39,072 nucleotides of DNA from assembly GCA_934699065.1 (NCBI GenBank), contig CAKUWD010000004.1, forward strand, positions 1-39,072, given 5' to 3'. Positions 16,474 to 23,680 of the stretch are shown one piece after another (the stretch's first letter is position 1; every line of letters begins with the position of its first letter). The notes beneath the pieces were generated by a model. That model searched no databases and was not told the DNA's origin. It saw only the letters and a list, made by a program, of their open reading frames with translations. The translations under genes and the position numbers were made by a program. This DNA is from an uncultured Treponema sp. (GTDB lineage Bacteria > Spirochaetota > Spirochaetia > Treponematales > Treponemataceae).

Positions 16474-18120
16474 CTATTGCAGCTGCCACTTCTCGAGGCC
16501 TTGTAGGGCTGTTCCTAGTTCCGGGTCATCAATCAGATTGTTTAGTGTGTTCAAAAGGTTGTAGTGTGTTACCCAGTATTCCGGGAACCAGCCGTAGCCT
16601 TCGCCGTGGAAATCAGGATGATTGAAGGCGGAAGAATAATTGCGCGAGGTTGGGAAGGTAATCCAGATTCCAGAATAAGGCAAAGCGACACTGGTTGGAT
16701 CAACATAATAAACAGCACCGGCAGTATTTTCGCCTAAGTGATGAATATTAATGTTTGCACCTTCTGCCATTTTTCTGAGCAGGGCTATTGAGTATTCTGA
16801 GCAGGAAGCAGATTGTGTGTCTGTCAGAATATAAATGTCTCCTTCAAAATCAGGATGTGGAAGTTCTTTGATTTTTGAATCGATACTAATATATTGAATA
16901 TCTGCTTTGTATGGATAAAATAGTTCAGCAACAGAAGGCCAGAACAACTTTTTCTGCCAAGCTTTATCTACAATTTTTTTATATTTTTCATAATCAGTTT
17001 CTTCACGCTTATTTTTTTTGAATTTCATTTTTTTAAATTTGTTTATCAAATTTTGCATACGAAAGTATAAATTCAGTTTTCCAAAAGTTGGCGACATATT
17101 TTTATATTCTTCGTCATTTATAAGATTTGCAACATATGTGATTAAATCAAATGAAATATCATCACTTTTATTATAAAAGAGGTAAGAAAAAAGCATGGCT
17201 GCAAAGAACGGATTTCCGCCTGGATTTCCGCGTAAATCAATTATAATCTGTTTCTTTTCTGATGATTTATAGCGTGCATTCTGACAAAGTGTCTGAAATT
17301 CTTTGTAGCCGTTTATTTCGGAACTTCTGAGGAACATAAAATCAGCGAGCGACAGATACAGTGTATCTTTTGTTTCTCTCATACCCTGCATTTTTCCAGG
17401 TTTTGTAAGAGAAGTATTTTGAATAGCCTGTGCTGTAATTTTTTTACCGTCGATAGGAATCAGTATATTTTTCTGATTTTCGCGGGAAAGAATTCCTATG
17501 CGGTAGATTTTTTCATTTCCATCAAACCATTCAAAAAGCATAGATTGTGGGCCAGTGAATTCCTGTCCAGGTTTAATATCTGCCGGAGTGTATTTTCCAA
17601 GAGATTTGATAACTTTTTCCGGCATTTTTTCCCGTTCATTCTTTACGACAATATATTTTGTATTTCCGTTTTTCTGAACAGGCTTAACATAAATATCAGA
17701 AAAATACAGCTTGTTTGAATAAAGATAATTTCCGCTAATTGAAAAATGGCAATCTATAATTGCATGATTCTTTAAGATATTCGTAAATACGGCATTAAAA
17801 AAAACAGAAGTATTATAATCAGTTTTTATTTTATCCTTTTCACTATCCTTTTTTATGTCCTCTATTATTTTGTCTATATCATAACCATTTTCAAGCATTT
17901 CATTATAGCCGGCATAGAAAGTTTCGAAATAATATTTTAAGTAATCCAAATCCTTCTGAAACTCTTTTTCAGTAAGAGTTTTTTTGGCTTTTGATTTTAT
18001 TACAAAAGGTTTTGAAGGAGTCGGGCTTATGATATGTCCAATCCGTGCAATTAAAATAACGAAAAGGAAAAAAACAATTACAGATGATGGAATTATCCAG
18101 AAGAGATGACGTTTTTTCAT
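16474..18120 (-). CDS. S41 family peptidase, membrane-anchored
   Basis: A 548-residue protein with one N-terminal membrane segment (about 9-27) and a C-terminal S41 (tail-specific protease fold) domain. IIIDLRGNPGGNP (292-304) and GDIYILTDTQSASCSEYS (427-444) match the family; Ser439 aligns with the nucleophile in the usual S-A-S-E motif. No clear PDZ domain is seen. A Lys-rich insert (about 360-385) interrupts the catalytic region. It should act outside the inner membrane. It starts one base after the stop of the DUF4932 lipoprotein gene, with the ribosome binding site inside that gene, so the two are translationally coupled and probably work together. Substrates are unknown. Confidence 0.8.
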   Translation of the reverse strand: MKKRHLFWIIPSSVIVFFLFVILIARIGHIISPTPSKPFVIKSKAKKTLTEKEFQKDLDYLKYYFETFYAGYNEMLENGYDIDKIIEDIKKDSEKDKIKTDYNTSVFFNAVFTNILKNHAIIDCHFSISGNYLYSNKLYFSDIYVKPVQKNGNTKYIVVKNEREKMPEKVIKSLGKYTPADIKPGQEFTGPQSMLFEWFDGNEKIYRIGILSRENQKNILIPIDGKKITAQAIQNTSLTKPGKMQGMRETKDTLYLSLADFMFLRSSEINGYKEFQTLCQNARYKSSEKKQIIIDLRGNPGGNPFFAAMLFSYLFYNKSDDISFDLITYVANLINDEEYKNMSPTFGKLNLYFRMQNLINKFKKMKFKKNKREETDYEKYKKIVDKAWQKKLFWPSVAELFYPYKADIQYISIDSKIKELPHPDFEGDIYILTDTQSASCSEYSIALLRKMAEGANINIHHLGENTAGAVYYVDPTSVALPYSGIWITFPTSRNYSSAFNHPDFHGEGYGWFPEYWVTHYNLLNTLNNLIDDPELGTALQGLEKWQLQ

Positions 18121-18121
18121 T

Positions 18122-19264
18122 TTAGAAATCCCTTAAAACTGTAGTGATGTAGTTTGAAAAGAAAGATTCATAATCCGGATACTGATCGCGGTTTTCTTTG
18201 TAGCAGTCAATAATAGAAATGATTTTATCAACATCATCAATTAAATAATAGTTTGTAATAGAGTTTTTGAATGTTGCATATACCTCTTCATCCTCTTTTA
18301 CAAAATCATAATCAAGCAGCTCTGTTAGAGTCAGAACACTAGCAACATTGTATTGAGTAGTGAATTCAGTTATTTTATCTGTAATCTGATGTTTTTCGTA
18401 AAGTGATTTTATGATTCTGTTTGCATCTTCAGAAATCACATCCCAATATTTTTGAACAAGAATAAAATTATATCCATAAGATAATTCTATACAACTACGG
18501 ATTGCCGGCCATTTTTCTTCTTTGGTCCAGAAAGAAGGGCATACAGCTTCAATGATATTTTTATTATCTGATGAAACTATTGCAGGAACATAAATTGCAT
18601 CATTAAATAGAGTTGAAGGCTTCAATTCAAAAACAGTCTGCTTTTCGGGTGAAAAGTAAAACTTAGAAAACCACTCTGTAATATTACGATTATAATTATA
18701 ATATTCATTAACACTGATTGCCTGCCGCTTGAGCTGGGCTTCATATAAGAGACAGATTCTTTCAAAATTTCCTTTTACAGCAAAATCGTTGAACTGAACA
18801 ATAAAATCATTGAGATTAATATCTTTCCAGAAATTCAGCATTTCTTTTGGAAGTTCTTTTTTATTGATTGTAAGATGAGTCATATCATCAGAAATGTAAC
18901 GGGTGATTTTCAGAATTTCGATTATCGCACCTTTATAGTTCTTAAAATGAGATTTAAGTGTTTTCACAAGAGGATGATCTTTTTGATTTAAAAATAACTT
19001 ATCAACTCCGACAACAAATTGCGAGTATTCCTGACCATAACTATCGTTACTGAAAGGTTTGATTTCCGCAAGTCGCATGGCTATCATCAGCAGTTCAAGC
19101 TTAGAATCAACTTTGACGGTGACATTTTCATTTTGATATACAATAGGTTTGAGATTTACGGGGATTAGTTCGGCTTTTTTTGAACACGATGTAAACAAGC
19201 TGATTGAAGTAAATACGGTGAGAGTGGCAAGGACTACAATTTTGTTGTGAAACATTTTTTTCAT
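18122..19264 (-). CDS. DUF4932-like lipoprotein
   Basis: A 380-residue lipoprotein with signal peptide and Cys27 in a relaxed, spirochaete-style lipobox (FTSC). The region VDSKLELLMIAMRLAEI...KDHPLVKTL (52-103) matches the start of DUF4932 proteins. From memory, many DUF4932 members carry an HEF.H zinc-protease-like motif in the middle; the corresponding stretch here appears to be CIELSYGYNF (258-267), without the histidines, so it is probably not a metalloprotease. It is the first gene of a two-gene operon with the S41 peptidase, and may be its exported partner or inhibitor (inference). The ribosome binding site is AGGAG. A nested hairpin (19279-19342) lies just upstream in its leader or promoter region. 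Confidence 0.6.
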   Translation of the reverse strand: MKKMFHNKIVVLATLTVFTSISLFTSCSKKAELIPVNLKPIVYQNENVTVKVDSKLELLMIAMRLAEIKPFSNDSYGQEYSQFVVGVDKLFLNQKDHPLVKTLKSHFKNYKGAIIEILKITRYISDDMTHLTINKKELPKEMLNFWKDINLNDFIVQFNDFAVKGNFERICLLYEAQLKRQAISVNEYYNYNRNITEWFSKFYFSPEKQTVFELKPSTLFNDAIYVPAIVSSDNKNIIEAVCPSFWTKEEKWPAIRSCIELSYGYNFILVQKYWDVISEDANRIIKSLYEKHQITDKITEFTTQYNVASVLTLTELLDYDFVKEDEEVYATFKNSITNYYLIDDVDKIISIIDCYKENRDQYPDYESFFSNYITTVLRDF

Positions 19265-19278
19265 TTTTTCTCCTGAAT

Positions 19279-19342
19279 AGATTTCCGGGGCAGGAAGGAA
19301 AATGACAAGCTTGTGTCATTGTCCGTCTCGAGTGGGAAATCT
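19279..19342. repeat. Nested hairpin between DUF4932 gene and pyrF
   Basis: The outer arms AGATTTCC (19279-19286) and GGAAATCT (19335-19342) enclose an inner palindrome AATGACAAGCTTGTGTCATT (19301-19320). On the plus strand six Ts follow the outer arm. On the minus strand the structure ends a few bases before the ribosome binding site of the DUF4932 gene. Confidence 0.55.
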
Positions 19343-19422
19343 TTTTTCTTTTATTATATATTATAGTCCTGTTAAAATCATTTTTATTGGCCAGAAATCC
19401 AAAAAAAGTAACTGAAGTTACG

Positions 19423-19451
19423 TTGAATTTAGCGCGTTTTCGGGGTATATT
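19423..19451 (+). promoter_or_regulatory. Putative pyrF promoter, leaderless configuration
   Basis: TTGAAT (19423-19428), a 17-bp spacer and TATATT (19446-19451). The -10 ends 6 bp before the ATG at 19458, so transcription would start at or next to the start codon. There is no properly spaced Shine-Dalgarno sequence. Confidence 0.55.
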
Positions 19452-19457
19452 TTGCCT

Positions 19458-20393
19458 ATGAGTAAACATAACATGCAGCTCCTTCAGGAGCTTTCTTTGA
19501 AAAATGGTCCTTTGTGCGTTGGACTTGATACTGATCCTTCTTATATTCCGGAAAATATCCGCGCTCAGTATGAGTCGCCGGCAGCCGCTGTGCTCGCTTA
19601 CAACAAGGCAATTATTGACCGTGTAGTTGCAGATAAATCTGCCTGCTGTTTTAAAGTTCAGATTGCTTACTACGAGGCAATGGGATTAGAGGGTATGAAG
19701 GTTTATGCAGAGACTCTCAAGTACATTCGCCAGACAGGTCTTATTGCGATTTCTGATATTAAACGCGGCGACATTGGAGCTACTTCAGATGCTTATGCTC
19801 GTGCTCATTTTACCGGCGATTTTGAAACTGATATTATAACAGTTAATCCATATATGGGTTTTGATACCCTAAAGCCATTTACTGCTTACAGTACACCAGA
19901 CAAGGGTGGCAAAGGAGCTTTTGTTCTGCTCTGTACAAGTAACCCTGGTATGACTGATATTGAACATCAGGAACTTGCAGAGGGTGGTCTTTTGCTTGAA
20001 CGTGTTGGTGCAGAACTTCAGCGAATCGGCGAAGAATGGCGCTTTTCCTGCGCAGATTATAACGACCAGACTTGCGGTATTTTTGGAGCGGTTGTGGGTG
20101 CTACTCAGGAAGAAGATGCCCGCTGGCTTCGCGACAAGTATGCTGATATCTTCTTTTTGATTCCAGGTTACGGTGCTCAGGGAGGGGCTGCAAGAATTGC
20201 GGCAACTTTGCTTGATAAAGCAGGCGGTGCGGTAAATTCCAGCCGTGGAATTTTGTGTGCCTGGAAAAAAGATGAAGAAATAGCCGGGGCTCGTGATGCC
20301 GGCACTTTGAAGCTTGATGATATAGCCGCAGCAGCTGCACGTGCAAGTCTTTTCAGCAAGAATGATTTGCTAAGCGCAAAGGCTAGTCTTTAA
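19458..20393 (+). CDS. pyrF: Orotidine 5'-phosphate decarboxylase, type 2
   Basis: Decarboxylates OMP to UMP, the last step of UMP synthesis. The 311-residue protein (from ATG 19458) is of the longer type 2 class: LCVGLDTDPSYIPE near the N-terminus, CCFKVQIAYYEAMG, the catalytic SDIKRGDIGAT (Asp-x-Lys-x-x-Asp), then FFLIPGYGAQGG and VNSSRGIL for phosphate binding. A TTG two codons upstream is in frame but the ATG is preferred. It is followed after 29 bp by the fused pyrK-pyrD gene, which has its own AAGAGG ribosome binding site, so the two form a pyrimidine operon. Confidence 0.95.
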   Translation: MSKHNMQLLQELSLKNGPLCVGLDTDPSYIPENIRAQYESPAAAVLAYNKAIIDRVVADKSACCFKVQIAYYEAMGLEGMKVYAETLKYIRQTGLIAISDIKRGDIGATSDAYARAHFTGDFETDIITVNPYMGFDTLKPFTAYSTPDKGGKGAFVLLCTSNPGMTDIEHQELAEGGLLLERVGAELQRIGEEWRFSCADYNDQTCGIFGAVVGATQEEDARWLRDKYADIFFLIPGYGAQGGAARIAATLLDKAGGAVNSSRGILCAWKKDEEIAGARDAGTLKLDDIAAAAARASLFSKNDLLSAKASL

Positions 20394-20422
20394 TCTGGCT
20401 GATTTTATAAAAGAGGTTCACA

Positions 20423-22255
20423 ATGTTTAAAGATTGTCAGGGTGTGCCATATCCGGTTTTTGCAAAAGGCGTAGTAAGTGAATGTTCTCCTATTGTTGGA
20501 GCCGTTCCATTTGGTAGCGTTTATTCTTTGAAGGTTTTGCTGGAAGCTGGTTCTCAGGAGCCTGCTGCCGGTCAGTTTTATATGCTGCATGCGGTGCGTT
20601 CAGATGTTTTGCTTGGGCGTCCAATTTCTGTTTTTCATTCAGAAGTTTTAAGTGAAGAAGAGGGAAAACGCGTTGAGCTTACATTTTTGATTCTGCTCAA
20701 GGGCAAAGGTACTAAGGAACTTTGCTCTCTGGATTTCGGCGACCTCATAAATCTGATTGGTCCTTGCGGAAACAGATTCCCTATGCCAAAGGTGGTTTCG
20801 ACAGGCTCAACCACCGGTGGTAAAGTTCTCATCATTGGCGGCGGTATTGGCGTAGTTCCTGTTGCGGGTTTTGCCGAAACTCTCCCTGCCGCTTCTTATG
20901 ATTTTTACGCATCTTTCAAAAGCGGTTCCTACGGACTTGAAAATCTAAAAGCAGAAAAACTTGTTATAACAACAGATGATGGAAGTGTTGGTATTCACGG
21001 AATGTTACCGGCTGCCCTCACAGAAGATACTTTGAGAGCTGGAAACTATTCTGCTGTTTATGCCTGCGGTCCAACTCCTATGCTTGCTTATATTCAGAAA
21101 ATCTGCCAGACAGCTTGCGTTAAGTGCTGGCTTAGTATGGAAGCTCACATGGCTTGTGGTGTTGGAGTTTGTCTAGGTTGTGTAATTGATACAACAGAAG
21201 GAAAAAAACGCTGCTGCAAAGAAGGTCCTGTTTTTGATGGTGATATTCTGATTTTTAAGCCAGTTACAGAAGTAGCTGGAATCAAAGTTCAGCCTCGCCG
21301 TGAACCATTGGCCGCTGGTGAAGAGCCGGATTTAAGTGTGGACATTGGCGGAGTTCGCCTGCCAAATCCTGTAATTGGAAGTTCGGGAACATTTGGCTTT
21401 GGCGTTGAATATAAAACTCTTTTTGATGTAAACCGCCTTGGTGGTATTTCTAGCAAGGGGCTTACTCTTGAGCCTCGTCAGGGAAATGATGGAATCCGTT
21501 TGCATGAAACACCGGCTGGTCTTATGAACAGTATCGGTTTGCAGAATCCTGGCATTCCTCATTTTATTGAACATGAACTTTCACAGATGATGGCTCTCAA
21601 GCCAGTCGCAATTGCAAATCTTTCTGGTTCATCTATAGAAACTTATGTAGAAGGGGCAAAGCTTCTGGATGCAACAGACGTCCCCCTTATCGAACTGAAC
21701 ATTTCGTGCCCGAACGTTTCCGCCGGGGGTGCCGCTTTTGGTATGACCTGTGTTGGTGCTGCCCAGGCTGTAAGTGCTGTTCGTGCGGTTACAAAAAAGC
21801 CTCTCATCGTAAAGCTTACTCCTCAGTCTCACGAGCTGACCCAGGTTGCTCTCTCATGTATTGAAGCTGGTGCTGATGCAATCAGTCTGTGTAATAGCTT
21901 CCAGGGAATTGCAATTGATATAGAACGTGGTGTTCCTGTTTTCGATAAACTAAAGGCTGGCTTTGGCGGCCCTGCAGTGCGACCGATTGCTGTGCGCCTG
22001 GTTTATGAGGTGGTTGAGGCGATTAATAAACTTCCGGCTGATAAGCGTGTGCCTGTAATTGCTATTGGCGGAATTGCCACCTGGGAAGATGCGGTAGAGT
22101 TTATTATGGCCGGTGCATCAGCCCTTCAGGTTGGAACTGCAACCTTTGCAAATCCGTATACGATGGTTGAAGTGATAGATGGCCTTGCCGCCTTTATGAA
22201 GAGAAAAGGCTATCACAACATCGAAGAGATGCGCGGACTGATACAAAAGAAATAA
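20423..22255 (+). CDS. pyrKD: Fused PyrK-PyrD dihydroorotate dehydrogenase (class 1B)
   Basis: A 610-residue fusion of the two subunits of NAD-dependent dihydroorotate dehydrogenase. Residues 1-290 are PyrK: FAD-binding barrel (GQFYMLHA, LLGRPISV), NAD-binding part (KVLIIGGGIGVVP, 134-146) and the [2Fe-2S] cysteines Cys245, Cys250, Cys253 and Cys264 or 265. Residues 303-610 are PyrD with ELNISCPNV (catalytic Cys429, class 1), LIVKLTP and the FMN-phosphate loop AIGGIATWEDA. In most bacteria these are separate genes. Residues 123-132 (KVVSTGSTTG), in the linker before the NAD-binding loop, are encoded by a dispersed palindromic repeat identical to an intergenic copy at 7149-7177. Probably an electron bridge from NAD to the active site in one chain. 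Confidence 0.93.
   Translation: MFKDCQGVPYPVFAKGVVSECSPIVGAVPFGSVYSLKVLLEAGSQEPAAGQFYMLHAVRSDVLLGRPISVFHSEVLSEEEGKRVELTFLILLKGKGTKELCSLDFGDLINLIGPCGNRFPMPKVVSTGSTTGGKVLIIGGGIGVVPVAGFAETLPAASYDFYASFKSGSYGLENLKAEKLVITTDDGSVGIHGMLPAALTEDTLRAGNYSAVYACGPTPMLAYIQKICQTACVKCWLSMEAHMACGVGVCLGCVIDTTEGKKRCCKEGPVFDGDILIFKPVTEVAGIKVQPRREPLAAGEEPDLSVDIGGVRLPNPVIGSSGTFGFGVEYKTLFDVNRLGGISSKGLTLEPRQGNDGIRLHETPAGLMNSIGLQNPGIPHFIEHELSQMMALKPVAIANLSGSSIETYVEGAKLLDATDVPLIELNISCPNVSAGGAAFGMTCVGAAQAVSAVRAVTKKPLIVKLTPQSHELTQVALSCIEAGADAISLCNSFQGIAIDIERGVPVFDKLKAGFGGPAVRPIAVRLVYEVVEAINKLPADKRVPVIAIGGIATWEDAVEFIMAGASALQVGTATFANPYTMVEVIDGLAAFMKRKGYHNIEEMRGLIQKK
20788..20816 (+). repeat. GGTGGTT-type palindromic repeat, copy B, inside pyrK
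   Basis: 29 bp identical to the intergenic copy at 7149-7177, here in frame within the pyrK part of the fusion. It encodes KVVSTGSTT plus the first base of the next codon, between the FAD domain (CGNRFPMP) and the NAD-binding loop (KVLIIGGG). The reading frame is intact. Confidence 0.85.
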
Positions 22256-22260
22256 TGTAA

Positions 22261-22314
22261 TTCGAAACTTGTTTCGGAAGTTATAAATAGATTCTGGAAC
22301 AAGTTCAGGATGAC
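22261..22314. repeat. Paired palindromic repeat, ACAAG-loop family, second locus
   Basis: 22291-22311 is ATTCTGGA-ACAAG-TTCAGGAT, followed by GAC, the same form as 6024-6044. The differences keep pairing: one C-G pair becomes T-A, and two A-T pairs become G-T wobbles. 22261-22279 is an inverted, slightly degenerate copy (reverse complement TTCCGAAACAAGTTTCGAA). It lies just after the pyrK-pyrD stop. Confidence 0.7.
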
Positions 22315-22358
22315 ATGAATGTATTAATTAAGAAATTCAACTTATTCTATAAAAACAG

Positions 22359-22393
22359 ACCTCGTGGTACTTTTTGTATCACGAGGTTTTTTT
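22359..22393 (+). terminator. Terminator-like hairpin forming the leader of the SGNH gene
   Basis: A 12-bp stem (ACCTCGTGGTAC with GTATCACGAGGT, one G-U), a T5 loop and a T run that reaches the ATG at 22394. The only ribosome binding site candidate (CGAGG, 22382-22386) is in the 3' arm. A TATAAA at 22348-22353 would start transcription at the base of the stem. It may be simply the pyr-operon terminator, or a leader that also controls the next gene. Confidence 0.7.
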
Positions 22394-23629
22394 ATGAAAA
22401 TCAAAAATACATTTTTAGGAGTGGTTTTATTTTTTATGTGTACATCAACTTTGTCAGCAATCCCATTTAAAATCAGTGAAGCAAACTATCAGACAATGAT
22501 AGAAAAATCAATTGTAAGTACGGGTAACAATGCAAGAATGAAAAAGGTACTTGCAAAAATCCGTAATGGCGAAAAAGTAAATATATCAGTTATTGGTGGA
22601 TCAGTTACTGAAGGAGCAGGGCCTGCAAAATTTACAGATGGATATGCTTATCAGTTTTTCCATGCACTTAAGGTTAAGTATGCTCCGGGAGATGGAAAGA
22701 ATCTTTCTTTTAATAATGCGGGGCTTAGCGGTACGGGATCTCTTCTTGGAATTGTCCGCTATCAGCATGATGTAGTAGAGGTCGGCAATGTTCCGGATCT
22801 TCTTATTGTTGAGTTTGCTGTAAATGATAATGGTGATGTAATTTGTCAGCGTACATTTGAAGCAATTATTCGCGAGGCTCTTACGGCAAATCCAGATTGT
22901 GCAGTAATTGCGCTTTATTGTATTGCAAGTTATGGAAATACTGCAGAACAGAAAAAGCCTGTTGCAGATTTTTATTCACTTCCTCAAATAAATATGCTTC
23001 CGGTTGTAAAAGAAGCCATTTCAAATAAGGTTTTTACAAACGAACAATATCTTACAGATTATGCTCATCCAACATTCGAAGGACATCAGTTTATGTGTGA
23101 TTGTCTGATGGGACTTGTAGATAAGCTTGATAAGGCAAAGTCTGATTCACCGGTTGCAGTTCCGGAAAAGTTTTTTAAGGAGCCGGCTTTCTCTGGTATG
23201 AAAAGAATTTACCCGGATAACAAGGATTCAAATGTTCTTATTTCTGCAGGTGATTTTAATGAAACAGATCGCAGCTGTCAGACTCTTAAAAAAACAAACA
23301 CTTCTGACTTCCCGCAAAACTGGAAAAAAAAGATGGATGCAAAATCAGAAAATCTTCCTTTCAAAATGGAACTTACCTGTAAGAATCTGATTTTTGTTTA
23401 TAAAGTTCAGGCAAATGGAAGTGCAGAAAAATTTGGAAAAGCGGAAGTATATGTAGATGGACGTAAAGTTGCAACTTATGATGGTGGCAAGGCAGGCGGC
23501 TGGAATAACTGTGAGCCTAATCTCATTATTGATGAACGAACTGCGGCAAAGCATACAGTGCTTGTAAAAATGGCACCAGGTTCAGAAAAATTAGGATTTA
23601 CAATTGTTACAATGGGATATACGAAATAG
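22394..23629 (+). CDS. Secreted SGNH/GDSL hydrolase
   Basis: A 411-residue protein with a signal peptide (likely cut after STLSA, residue 22) and an SGNH hydrolase domain: block I SVIGGSVTEGAGP (Ser70), block II NNAGLSGTGS, block III-like FAVNDNGD (Asn144) and DYAHPTFEGHQ (Asp222, His225). Block I is GGS instead of GDS. A C-terminal beta-rich region (about 255-411) may be a carbohydrate-binding or sandwich domain; DRSC, TCKNLIFVYKV and DGRKVATYDGG are visible in it. A polysaccharide esterase role is plausible but the substrate is unknown. The start at 22394 is chosen because the signal peptide begins there; an upstream in-frame start at 22364 would place the hairpin inside the gene. Confidence 0.75.
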   Translation: MKIKNTFLGVVLFFMCTSTLSAIPFKISEANYQTMIEKSIVSTGNNARMKKVLAKIRNGEKVNISVIGGSVTEGAGPAKFTDGYAYQFFHALKVKYAPGDGKNLSFNNAGLSGTGSLLGIVRYQHDVVEVGNVPDLLIVEFAVNDNGDVICQRTFEAIIREALTANPDCAVIALYCIASYGNTAEQKKPVADFYSLPQINMLPVVKEAISNKVFTNEQYLTDYAHPTFEGHQFMCDCLMGLVDKLDKAKSDSPVAVPEKFFKEPAFSGMKRIYPDNKDSNVLISAGDFNETDRSCQTLKKTNTSDFPQNWKKKMDAKSENLPFKMELTCKNLIFVYKVQANGSAEKFGKAEVYVDGRKVATYDGGKAGGWNNCEPNLIIDERTAAKHTVLVKMAPGSEKLGFTIVTMGYTK

Positions 23630-23680
23630 CTGTATAACATTATAATAGAAGAAAATAATTATATAGAAGGTTTGTTTTTT

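Noticed and set aside
16431..16625. Short plus-strand frame after the ppdK terminator
   Set aside because: It begins in the terminator T run and is antisense to the 3' end of the S41 peptidase gene.
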